From: Hypsibius dujardini
Taxonomy: Eukaryota > Tardigrada > Eutardigrada > Parachela > Hypsibiidae
NCBI GenBank assembly: GCA_001579985.1
Contig: LRSR01008207.1
Span: forward strand, 1 to 29,371
Direction of reading: 5' to 3'
Length of the DNA stretch: 29,371 bases
The translations under genes were made by a program, and so were the position numbers. The notes under the pieces are model-generated. The model ran no database searches and was not told the origin of the DNA. It saw only the letters and a list, made by a program, of their open reading frames with translations. This document shows positions 1-8,899 of the stretch, in pieces (the first letter of the stretch is position 1; each line of letters opens with the position of its first letter).

Positions 1-1
1 C

Positions 2-42
<41 letters not shown>

Positions 43-176
43 CACAACTGACCAGACAGACAGGCAGACAACCAACCAGACAAACAGGCAGACAACCAAC
101 CAGACGAACAGGCAAACAGACAGACAACCGGCCAGACAGACACGACAACCGACCAGACAGACAGGCAACAGACAGT
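1..176. repeat. (CAGA)n-type tetranucleotide tract
   Basis: A run of CAGA units, pure for the first 40 bases and then degenerate (mixed with CAAC and CCAG). It lies in the intron downstream of the last MTO1 exon present in the window (reading on the minus strand). Similar tracts occur in other introns of this window. Confidence 0.95.
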
Positions 177-235
177 CTAACGGGAACAGAATCGTAAGAG
201 GCAGGCAGATGAGAAGTCAAAATTATCTGGCTCAC

Positions 236-3200
236 GTACAATGTCTTCCCGGAGAGCCGATGTCAGCTGCTTGATGGACACGTCAGGGTGATTGAGCACT
301 TTATACGCAGTTTTTGCCTCCTCACTGGAAATATTGACGCTACCCGCGTGTAGCCTTTCTTTCCAGGCGGAACCGGTCAATTTTACGGATGACAGCAGCT
401 CCGTCGCTCGTTCCAAGTCTCTCTTCATCTTCCGGAAACGATCCTGCCGCGCCTGACCAACACACCCAACGGTCACGCCCTTTTCCGTCAGTCGCATGTC
501 TGCAAATAGAGAAAACAAAAGAGAAATTAGCAAAGTAAACTGATGAAAAGCCGGAAATTACAGCGCATCAACAAGGAAACTCCAACTCACACTCAGCCCG
601 AGACGGTGATCGACAGCACACGAATTGGGTTTGTGTGTGTTCAGTCGGAAAAACTACAGTTTACTACACAGCAAATGTCGCCCACACACTCACACACACA
701 CTCACACACACACGTAAATACGACCAGTGTCAACATTTGCACATCAGGTAAGGCTCACAGAGTTACAGGCGAGGCGCTATCCCACCATGGTGGTCCTCAA
801 TCAGCAGGTCGCTCGAGGTGTCCTCGTGAAAGTCAATACAAACGCAAACAGCACATCACGAAAAACGAACCCCGAACCCCGAATTACGGAAGCCGGCACT
901 CCGGTCAACTGCGTCTAGGTTCACAGGCAGATGGTCAGATGTAGCAACGAGAACTCGCTTAGTCCTCCTAGTTCTCCTAGTTCTTTTCTCACCGCACCTG
1001 CATTATCAGGCCGCAAAGTCAGTCGATATTCGGCACGAGCAGTAAACATCCGGTAGGGTTCGCTGGCTCCGTTAGTAATCAAATCATCAATCAGGACGCC
1101 AATGTAGCCTTCCGTGCGATTGATGGTGATCGGTGGCTTAGAAAGGGCTTTGGCGGCTCCGTTTATCCCGGCAATGATTCCCTGTGCCGCTGCTTCTTCG
1201 TAACCTATTGACCAGACAAATCGAGGTAGATCCAGGTTCCGCACACGGAGTAAAATGTTATTGGGTTTACCAGTAGTGCCGTTGATCTGACCGGCGAAAA
1301 AGAGATTCGGCATGCGACGAGTCTCCAGGGTCGGCTTCAGTTCTCTCGGGTCGATGAAGTCGTAAAAAACCCCGTATCCCGAACGGAAGATTTCGACATT
1401 CTCCAAGCCCGGAACAAGTCGAAGCAGTTTCATCTGATATTCCACAGGCATGGTCATGGACAGACCGTTAGGGTAGATGACGTCGGAGTCGAAGCCTTCC
1501 GGTTCCAGCCAGATACGATGAGCGAGATGGCCAAAGCGCAGGGACTTGGATTCCAGGGAAGGACAGAACCTGCCTTAACAAAACCTGTTAGACTCCACCT
1601 CATTTCAACGCAGAAATATAACTTTGCACGTAAAGATGAACGCTCAGACAGGCATATTAATGAAAATACACACCTCGGACCGGTCAGTTCCTCTTTGACA
1701 TGTCGGTTCAAATGTAACGTATCCTTCACAATCTTCACCACTTCCTTCCCCTGAATGGAGGACAAGTGGCACGGCATCTGTTCTTCCGCCCTCAGCCAGG
1801 GCCGTTCGTTCATGAAAGAAAACGCGAGCGGTGGATCGTCTCCCGGCCAGACGGAAGTCTTGGTGAAATCGATGGTCCGCTTGTCGAGTCTCGGTGGCGT
1901 CCCTGTTCGCAGTCTTCCCATAGCGAATCCCGCTCGCTCGATGGTTTCCGCCAGCGCCACCGCCGGGCCGTCGCCTATCCGGCCTGCAGGTGTTATTTCC
2001 AAACCGATATTAATCTCAGCTCGAAGGAAAGTCCCAGCCGTTAACACAACGGATTTGGAGTGGTATGTGGTCCCGTCGGAGGTCACGACACCGCCACAAA
2101 CGGTAGCGGGATTATCCGTACTGCCAGGCTTGGTCAAGAGGTCGTCCACGGCTGCGGCACGGACGGTCAGGTTGGGGTAGGAGAAAATTTCTTTTTGGAG
2201 ATTCTGCTTGTACAATTTCCTGCAACCAACCAAAAGTCATCATTGTTCACCGCTAAAGGGAATACGGTGGGAAAGTGTCCGACGGTCTCATGAAGAAAAA
2301 AACAACCAGAATTCGTCAAACTTGGCGAGTGGGAGTGCAGGAAGAGCCTTTAAAAGTGTTCGAATTCAGACAAAATACAAAATAAGGCTAAGTTCACTCA
2401 ATTTTACTTAAAAAAAGTATTTTATTTATAAATGAAAAGCTAAATAAAGTTCACTGAAGTTAATTCAAAATTCAAAACGAGACGCTAAAATTTTAATATA
2501 CCAATATTTAAAAATTAGCGTTGTTTAAAAAATCTTTGAATTTAAAAAAGTACATATGAAATAAATTTAAATAAATGTAATGAAACAATTTTAAAAGAGA
2601 AATTTTTCGTTAACTGATATTTTCGCATTCGAAAAAATTAAAATACCCTACAATTTAAAGTAAATCATAAATAAACAAATAAAATTTATATCATTTCAAA
2701 ATCCAATTTTCCCGCCATACAAAGTATCATTTAGATTTAAATTAGCCAACGCTACGGGTTAGCTCATTCCTATCTAGTAAAGCCCAAAACAATTCAACCA
2801 ATCTTGATAGGTCAAATCGGCCAATCAATCAATCAATTGAGCAAGCAACTACGCTGCACACAATCAATCAATCAATTGAGCAAGCATCTACACTGCACAC
2901 AATCAATCAATCAATCACGCAACAACACAGCTCACGGTCAATCAATCAATCGATCAATCAAGCAACTACACTGCAAACACCGAAATGCCTTCCTCACCGA
3001 TCAATCTGCGCCCGGTATCCCCAAACGGCAGGTCCCTTTCCCCGATTCAAAACCTTATACTGAACTCCTGACACATCGCATATCCGTCCACACACACCAT
3101 CCAGCGCGTCGATTTCCTTCATCAAATGGCCCTTTCCGATGCCACCGAAACTCGGGTTACAGGACATCTCTCCAATCGTCTCCAATTTATGTGTTAATAA

Positions 3201-3874
3201 TAACGTTCTGCACCCCATGCGACTAGAGGCACATGCTGCTTCCGTTCCGGCATGCCCGCCGCCGATGACAATGACATCAAAGTGCTCGCCCACTGAAAGA
3301 AAAACACATTTTTTGGTGGATTAAACCTTGCGTCAGTCTATCTTGGCGACTCGAACCCACCGGAGGATCGATTGATTGATTGATTGAAAGAACGGAGACT
3401 TGAAATCTTATTCTAAATTCCGTTATGTGGCAAAAATCGTGCACTAACCGAGATAAGCCATTTCACTCGGATTGTGTATACAGCCATGCATTTAACGTGT
3501 TAAGGGGCTTAATTCGATTAGTGCAAGGTTTTTGCCATGTGGGTATGCACATCATCCAATCGATCAATTTAGTGGAGACTCTCCTCTAAAATGTCACTTC
3601 AAGCTGATCGATCAGCTGCTCACGGATTGCAGTTTTGAATGACCAAACGTGTGTAATAATATTTCTTCACGCAATTCTGTGACTGTTATCGCGTTCCTAG
3701 ACTATTAGAAGTTAGATTATAAGGGCAATAATATTAACAGGGCTCACCGGGAGAAGAGATACTCGTCGAAGCAAATAATCTCAACGTCCTCAACGTATAC
3801 CAGACACGCACCGGCGTTCCCCTTGTCCAAGACTTTTTGGGACTGTGTAGCTCTCGAACACAATGACGGAGCAT
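236..3874 (-). CDS. MTO1: Mitochondrial tRNA wobble-uridine modification protein MTO1 (MnmG/GidA family), six exons, C-terminus outside the window
   Basis: This FAD protein works with GTPBP3 to install the 5-taurinomethyl (or related) group on the wobble uridine of mitochondrial tRNAs. Coding exons on the minus strand: 3748-3874, 2998-3292, 1674-2219, 1271-1569, 998-1204 and 236-499; all phases close. Exon 1 encodes a basic, Arg-rich, acid-free 42-residue leader ([11 protein letters not shown]...) typical of a mitochondrial presequence. Exon 2 carries the dinucleotide-binding motif [11 protein letters not shown] (about residues 52-62), then [15 protein letters not shown] and [13 protein letters not shown]. 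Exon 3 has [14 protein letters not shown] and [10 protein letters not shown]. Exon 4 has [23 protein letters not shown] and [11 protein letters not shown]. Exon 5 has [19 protein letters not shown] and [15 protein letters not shown]. The 3' boundary at 236 uses a GTGAGC donor; the remaining C-terminal exons must lie left of base 1. The best matches are the animal mitochondrial forms, not bacterial MnmG. Start chosen at ATG 3874, the only in-frame ATG of the leader exon. Confidence 0.93.
2400..2720. other. AT-rich stretch in MTO1 intron 2
   Basis: About 320 bases made mostly of A and T (AAATTTAAA-like), inside the 778-bp intron between MTO1 exons 2 and 3 (2220-2997). No open reading frame or RNA gene is visible in it. 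Confidence 0.7.
2811..2975. repeat. About 39-bp imperfect tandem repeat, four units
   Basis: Each unit combines AATCAATCAATCAAT with a GCAACTACACTGCACAC-type segment. The first two units are nearly identical and the last two are diverged. It lies in MTO1 intron 2, just downstream of the exon 2 donor. Confidence 0.8.
3424..3543. mobile_element. MITE family A, copy 1 (degraded)
   Basis: Inverted repeat of about 35 bp per arm. The left arm starts with GTGGCAAAAATCGTGCACTA; the right arm read in reverse gives CATGGCAAAAACCTTGCACT. The centre has the family's CAGCCATGC segment. It sits in MTO1 intron 1 (3293-3747). A possible TA target site follows the right arm at 3544-3545. No coding capacity. 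Confidence 0.8.
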
Positions 3875-3959
3875 GATGACTTCAATTCATTGGAAGGTAC
3901 GGGATCGGGAAGGAAACATGCGAAACAATAATAATAATTTACTATTTATATTATAAAAC

Positions 3960-4259
3960 ATGCACGTTCTGTCATTAGTCTTGATGTTCGCAATTGTTTG
4001 GACTACGCAATTCTTTGCCTTACCGAGCCGTTCTGTTGTCTACAACGAGCAGTCCGCTCCGTCATCCTCAGTCCGCTCCGCCATCCGCAGTCCGCACCGC
4101 CATCCGCAGTCCGCTCCGCCATCCGCAGTCCGCTCCGCCATCCGCAGTCCGCTCCGCCATCCGCAGTCCGCACCGCCATCCGCAGTCCGCACCGCCATCC
4201 GCTCCGCCATCCGCAGTCCGCTCCGCCATCCGCAGTCCGCTCCGCCAAATCACAAATGA
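3960..4259 (+). CDS. Candidate secreted repeat ORF (weak)
   Basis: A 99-residue frame begins 85 bases from the MTO1 start, on the opposite strand. Its first 20 residues (MHVLSLVLMFAIVWTTQFFA) look like a signal peptide with a plausible cleavage site after FFA. The rest is translation of a 19-bp minisatellite, giving Ser/Pro/Arg/Ala repeats with a 19-residue period. All three plus-strand frames are open through the repeat, so openness is not evidence of coding. No family recognised; it may be only a chance frame. Confidence 0.22.
   Translation: MHVLSLVLMFAIVWTTQFFALPSRSVVYNEQSAPSSSVRSAIRSPHRHPQSAPPSAVRSAIRSPLRHPQSAPPSAVRTAIRSAIRSPLRHPQSAPPNHK
4048..4247. repeat. 19-bp minisatellite, about ten units
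   Basis: The unit is GTCCGCTCCGCCATCCGCA, with a T/A variant in the CTCC/CACC position and one shortened unit near 4200. GC-rich and strongly different in composition from the flanks. Because 19 is not a multiple of 3, it stays open in several frames on both strands. Confidence 0.95.
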
Positions 4260-4279
4260 AACTCTGTTATTGGCTTGCT

Positions 4280-4640
4280 TACAGGAAATTTAATTTTGAC
4301 CACATTTCACAATTGATTCCTCAATTCACTGCACGTATCAAAATTTCGTCCGATGCCGCCCAGGCAACGCCTCACTGGAGTCGGAATGGTGGACTGCCAC
4401 GTTTTTGAGTGCTTTTGTTGGACACTTGCCGAACCTCACGGAAATCAATCTGGTCAACTCGGTGTGGCCGTTTTTTCCAACATTTGGCCGGTGGAAACAC
4501 ATTCTTCATCCGGAACTCTTCCAGCTGAACTCACTGAACATGCCCGAAATTCGAATGGCTCTCCGCGATTTCTTCATGCAGTGCGCACCAATGCCGGTGC
4601 AAGGTGGACAGGAAGGAGCAGGTCTCAAGAGTAGCCGGTA
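4280..4640 (+). pseudogene. F-box/LRR-like protein relic (tentative)
   Basis: Two adjoining frames read like parts of one protein. 4287 to about 4370 gives KFNFDHISQLIPQFTARIKI; then, in another frame, about 4370-4640 gives FLSAFVGHLPNLTEINLVN and LHPELFQLNSLNMPEIRMAL. The pattern LPNLTEINL is leucine-rich-repeat-like. A frameshift near 4360-4380 and an upstream stop argue for a decayed gene. The family assignment is my inference from residue pattern only. Confidence 0.3.
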
Positions 4641-5788
4641 CTGTGTGCATGCAGCTAGTCGGAACAGTTATCAGCAGCGAGGATGAAGTGGCGGCGAGGA
4701 TGAAGTGGCGACATTTCGCACCGACTTTGATTCCGTGGTATGGCCTGATCCGTTAATTTTGTGCGAGCAAACCTACAACCTACAGTATGAGTACTAGTAC
4801 AGCTACTTGCAAACTTTTGATTTGACGTATCGTGAGCCGCAAGACTACACATGTTACAAAGTTTTAATTTCTCTAAGCAAAAACCGGATAAAAATCTGGT
4901 CGTGAAATGCAAAGAAATAGACTCTACTCATTTGGAAAGTATATTTGAAAATTAAGACTGAAATTTAGACAGTGGAAACTGAAAACGGGTGACAGACTGA
5001 ATTAATCGAAGAAAACGACAACAAAATCAAAATTTCTGGGCAACGAAATTCGTAATGCGTATATTGAGTTGATTGATTGTTAAGCCGGTTTGAAATTTCC
5101 ACCAGTCAAACAATGTGTTATCTTGTTTGTCAAATCGCACCAAAGCAAAAAAGTTTGCAAGTAACTCGCAAGTAGCTGTATTCGATACCACGGGTAGTAT
5201 GACTCGTGTGAGATCCGTCTTGAAACATCCAAGATCAATTAGTTGTGTGCGTGTTTTTTGCTGTACTTACTCGGACCTTAACTGCGGGCTGGCGCCAACT
5301 CCCGCTCCCGTCCTGTTGTGTCCCGTTCACTCGGAATTTTGCGAGCATCTCGCTTGCAGTTGTATGAGAAGTTAGATGGACCAATGCGCTGCCTGCTGGC
5401 CGTCTGTGTGTCTGCATGGTAGTGACCCTTCCGAGTTTGGCACCATCCATTTGGACAAACTGGGAGTGCATCGTTTTGTGGTTACCAATTTCGATTAGCT
5501 TTGTTTAATTTTAAACGTTGTTATAGTGCGAGTACTAGCACGGCCGTAGTACCTGTCGGAACCTTGACGTTTCCTTTGATAATATTAGTATTCGAATTAC
5601 TTCTTTTATGGCTGTACTAAATATCTACTTTCAACTACCATTGAAATTTACTCACCGTGTACTGTGACTTTGCGCCTTTGAATACTAGTATACATGTAGT
5701 TCACTATTCTCTAACTCTTTTTACTGCGTAATTATCCGGGTCCTTAACGGCATCTCCCTTTTTCCCTGCGGGATATCGCACTTCGCGG
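4641..5788. other. Intergenic stretch, no supported gene
   Basis: Apart from the inverted repeat at 4797-5180 I see only short chance frames. GTACTAGTAC-like and ACTAGTA motifs recur near 4793, 5530 and 5683 with no evident meaning. Confidence 0.5.
4797..5180. repeat. Imperfect long inverted repeat
   Basis: The left arm TACAGCTACTTGCAAACTTT (from 4797), continuing to ATTTGAC, recurs in reverse complement at 5129-5180, where the arm has two small insertions. The spacer is about 300 bp. It may be an old foldback element; no gene is seen inside. Confidence 0.5.
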
Positions 5789-5834
5789 ACTAATACATCC
5801 TGGATTCCTGGTCTAATACATCCTGGATTCCTGG
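5789..5834. repeat. Perfect 23-bp direct duplication
   Basis: CTAATACATCCTGGATTCCT plus GGT occurs twice head to tail in the intergenic region upstream of the Cys-SelT gene. Confidence 0.9.
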
Positions 5835-6122
5835 TATCCCCAGTAAATATAGTGCAAGGTAGACTGATTGAGGAGTTATGGCGGTTGTCTTGATTCTGGA
5901 AGAACACTGAAAATCTGACCAGCGAAAGCGGGCCATTCCCGCCGCAAGGATCATTATCGCTGATTCTCCTATCTTACTTGTCTTACAACAAGTCAGTAAA
6001 TATCGGCTGGACGAACTACAAACAACGGAGCGTGTACGGGACACGCCGGGGACCCGGAACGGGACCGGGAGTGAGGAGGATTTTTTGAAGTTCACACAGT
6101 CTGTTCTGCTTATATCCGAATA

Positions 6123-6366
6123 GAACGAATGACAGAACATAGCGAACGACAGAACATAGCGGGCAACAGAACAAAGCGAACGACAAAACATAGCGGACAA
6201 CAGAACAAAGCGAACGACAGAACATAGCGAACGACAGAACATAGCGAACGACAGAACAAAGCGAACGACAGAACATAACGGACAACAGAACATAGCGGAC
6301 AACAGAACAAAGCGAACGACAGAACATAGCGGACAACAGAACATAGCGAACGACAGAATAAAGCGA
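6123..6366. repeat. 17-bp minisatellite, about fourteen units
   Basis: Two alternating unit types, GAACGACAGAACATAGC and GGACAACAGAACAAAGC, with few other changes. It ends about 220 bp upstream of the Cys-SelT start codon. It is open in all minus-strand frames, giving low-complexity Cys/Leu/Phe frames that are not credible proteins. Confidence 0.95.
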
Positions 6367-6585
6367 ATCAATTTTATTTAAAATAACCACTTCGATTAAT
6401 TTCTATTTTTTAGCATTTTTCAAGCATCTCACGTCCGAAACACGTCTGAAAACTGACCGGGCAGAAAGTATATACATGCTGCCGTTAGACTTGCAGGTAT
6501 TTCCCTTCGGTGGGAATTGGGTTAAATAGAAAAGTGCACAGTTAGTTAAGGTAGATTTTAATTTTTCGTTTTAAACTCGCTCGTC

Positions 6586-8270
6586 ATGGCGGATAACGTC
6601 AGAATCCTCGCTTACGGACTGCTCCTCAATCTCTTCTTTTTCCTCACCGTTCTTGATCTCATGCGGTCACCGCCGTCTACCGCAGCTGCTACAGACGAGG
6701 CCGAGGAGCAGGCTGCCATTCTGGAGAAGGGAATTCCGCAGCCCAAGCTGATGAACATGGAGATGCCATTGCCCACCACCGCGGGTCCTGTTTTGAAAAT
6801 TCTCTTCTGGTAAGGAAGTAACTTGCCACTGACAGCTGGCCTGTTTTATGGAGCATTTTCGGTTTATTGAGTGAAGTAATTGTTATTTGCTTCAAAGTTA
6901 ACTCATCAACAGAGAAGGAGAGAGAGGCGCATCGGTTCCTTGTTACCAATTTCTGCTTTTGTTTGTCCATAAGTTGATTGATTTGTGGTGAATTGGTGAT
7001 GCGACTTCCTTCCATGCGCCTTCGCTTGATTGATCGATACTTGATTGTTACTTTTTGCGTTGGCTTATTCAATTTTTCATACGTCCAGTATACTGCTCCT
7101 TGGTTGGCCGATTGCTTACCTGTCTGGACTTGAAATGCATCCTTTTAAAAATCGCAATTGTCCAAATTAAGGACATTTTAGTTTGAATTGTTTGAATCGG
7201 ATATGAAAAGAAGACAAGAAGTATAGAGATCCCCAACTCTTGTTCTTGATTTTAGCTCCTCCTGCGGGTACCGAAAGGTATGATTCTTCCATTTGGTCTA
7301 TTTTGTAGCGCTACTTATGTGCTTGGTATCAGTAAAATGTTGGCTGTTCTTTCTTTGTTAAGACTTTCGATCAGTTTCGGACAGCCTTGTTGGAGCGACA
7401 TGCTGGTACGGTTTTGTGACAGATCCGGCTGATAGTTTAATTAATTTAATCAACGAGACGCACATTTAATTAACGAGACGCACATTTTCCATTTTTATTG
7501 CCAGATTTACTAATAGAAGGCGGGAATTTCGAACCCGCTCTCTGGCGTACACAACTTGCAAAGGCTATGTCGTACCTGAAGATTGCCGTAGTCGCGCTCC
7601 TGATTTCCGGATTCAATCCTTTTCCGGCATTGGGTATGGACACGCCGCAGGCTTACAGCTGGGCGGTAGCTAACAAGGTCAGTGTCTTCTCACCTGACGA
7701 TTCGCTCCTTTTTCCTGTTTGCAATGTGTGTTTGTTGTTCCCCATGCAGATTTATGCTGGTTTGATGGCATGGTTCCTCTTGGGTATCCCTGAAAATTCC
7801 CTAATCAGCACTGGTGCTTTCGAAGTCTTTTACAATGGTTCGTATGACGCAGACATGAACTTTGCCAATTTGCAGTTCCTTCATTGCTGAATGCTGAACT
7901 ACGCGTACTGATACATGTCTGGTCTTGCCTATGTCTATGCCTATGTCTATGTCTATGTCTATGTCTATGTCTATGTCTACGCCTACGCCTATGTCTATGT
8001 CTATGTCTACGCCTATGCCTATGCCTATGTCTACGCCTATGTCCCTTTACAGTATTGTCGAGAACGTTTCATTTGCCTGCCGTTATGCGTTTGCTTATTC
8101 TGTTGTGCCCTCAGGACGTGGCAACAGGCGTCCCAGGTGGAGATTTCATGTGTTCCTTTTCCACAGGAGTTCCAGTGTGGTCGAAGCTGGAGTCCGGTCG
8201 CATGCCTGACTTTCAGGAACTCCTCAGTATAGTCGGCCAGCACAGGGAGTATTTTAAAACCGAGCTTTGA
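6586..8270 (+). CDS. SELENOT: Selenoprotein T homologue with Cys in place of Sec (CSSC)
   Basis: SelT is an ER-anchored, thioredoxin-fold oxidoreductase of the Rdx family. Exons: 6586-6809, 7256-7277, 7363-7405, 7505-7677, 7750-7837 and 8167-8270; all phases close, giving 217 residues. Exon 1 (MADNVRILAYGLLLNLFFFL...) supplies a hydrophobic N-terminal ER signal/anchor and ends in GPVLKILF. The 22-nt exon 2 completes the redox motif C-S-S-C followed by GYRK (residues 75-82), where vertebrate SelT has C-x-x-U-GYR. Exon 3 encodes TFDQFRTALLERHA and exon 4 begins DLLIEGGNFEP and holds a hydrophobic helix (YLKIAVVALLISGFNPFPAL). Exons 5-6 give MAWFLLGIPENSLISTGAF, VPVWSKLESGRMPDFQELL. The start ATG is in a clean context. 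Because TGC replaces TGA, no SECIS is needed and none is evident. It is a close paralogue of the gene at 13753-15243. Confidence 0.93.
7918..8043. repeat. Hexanucleotide tract (CTATGT/CTATGC/CTACGC)n
   Basis: About twenty 6-bp units in the last intron of Cys-SelT (7838-8166). As 6 is a multiple of 3, every frame is a dipeptide repeat, which explains the long spurious frames here. Confidence 0.95.
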
Positions 8271-8293
8271 GTTTATTATTATTCAGTGTAGTA

Positions 8294-8417
8294 CAAACGT
8301 GGCAAAAACCTTGCGCTGACCGAATTAAGCACGTTAACTCGCGGCTGTGTAGAACAGCCATGCGTAGAACGATTGTAATGGTTTAACTCGGTTAGCGAAA
8401 GGTTTTTGCCACGTGTG
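8294..8417. mobile_element. MITE family A, copy 2
   Basis: A 124-bp element with terminal inverted repeats matching CACACGTGGCAAAAACCTTG (left copy begins CAAACGTGG), flanked on both sides by TA (8292-8293 and 8418-8419). The TA flanks fit a Tc1/mariner-type target duplication. The centre contains GGCTGTGTAGAACAGCCATGC, itself a small hairpin. It begins 23 nt after the Cys-SelT stop codon, so it probably lies in that gene's 3' UTR. Confidence 0.88.
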
Positions 8418-8899
8418 TAGGAATATCTCTGTTCATTCCTACAACACTGCGATCCTTTTTGTGTTGGTAAGGTGCTCCATTCCTGTTCCTTTCACATTTT
8501 GTCTAGGCACGGATTACGATTAGAGCTAGTAAGGGGAATATTTTGTTTTTGTTTGTCTAGTGTCCTTTTGTTTCCCCCAACTCACATTCTCCCGAATTTG
8601 TGATTCAACCAACCTTAAGCTGATCGAATGAATAGCGAGCATCAATAATATTAGTGTTCCATATGGCGGGAGAGGAGACTCCCATCACCATTTTCAGTAC
8701 TCTACAATGTTCGATCACTGTAGGTGTCCGCACAATGCAGGCCATTAATGTCAAATCATCATCTCGCCGTCGCGCTGTAGATTGAAATAACGATGTTCAA
8801 CAACAACAAAGAGATGCACCGTAGCTTGGGGATACATATCTACACATGTCAATAGAGAAGCGAACGCAAGATAATCAGTAGTAATGTGGAAAGGGAAGA
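8418..8899. other. Convergent intergenic interval, no gene seen
   Basis: Lies between the 3' ends of Cys-SelT (+) and RCOR (-). It presumably holds both 3' UTRs. I looked for a SECIS here (ATGA...AA...GA); ATGA near 8627 lacks a supporting stem. Confidence 0.5.

Noticed and set aside
1-176. CRISPR array
   Set aside because: The repeats are contiguous tetranucleotides with no unique spacers; the genome is eukaryotic.
1518-2293. Plus-strand frames opposite MTO1 exons 3 and 4
   Set aside because: Antisense shadows of strongly conserved MTO1 coding sequence.
236-3874. Bacterial mnmG/gidA (contamination or horizontal transfer)
   Set aside because: The gene has five introns in the window with consensus splice sites, a mitochondrial-type presequence exon, and residues closer to animal MTO1.
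4003-4253. Minus-strand frames of 60-80 codons in the 19-bp minisatellite
   Set aside because: They arise from repeat translation; the same array is open in several frames on both strands.
5790-6390. Minus-strand Cys/Leu/Phe-rich frames up to 193 codons
   Set aside because: All three minus frames are open because of the 17-bp minisatellite; the residue text is only the repeat.
8271-8700. SECIS or SECIS remnant downstream of the Cys-SelT gene
   Set aside because: ATGA strings are present (for example near 8627) but no paired helix II with an apical AA and a following GA could be drawn.
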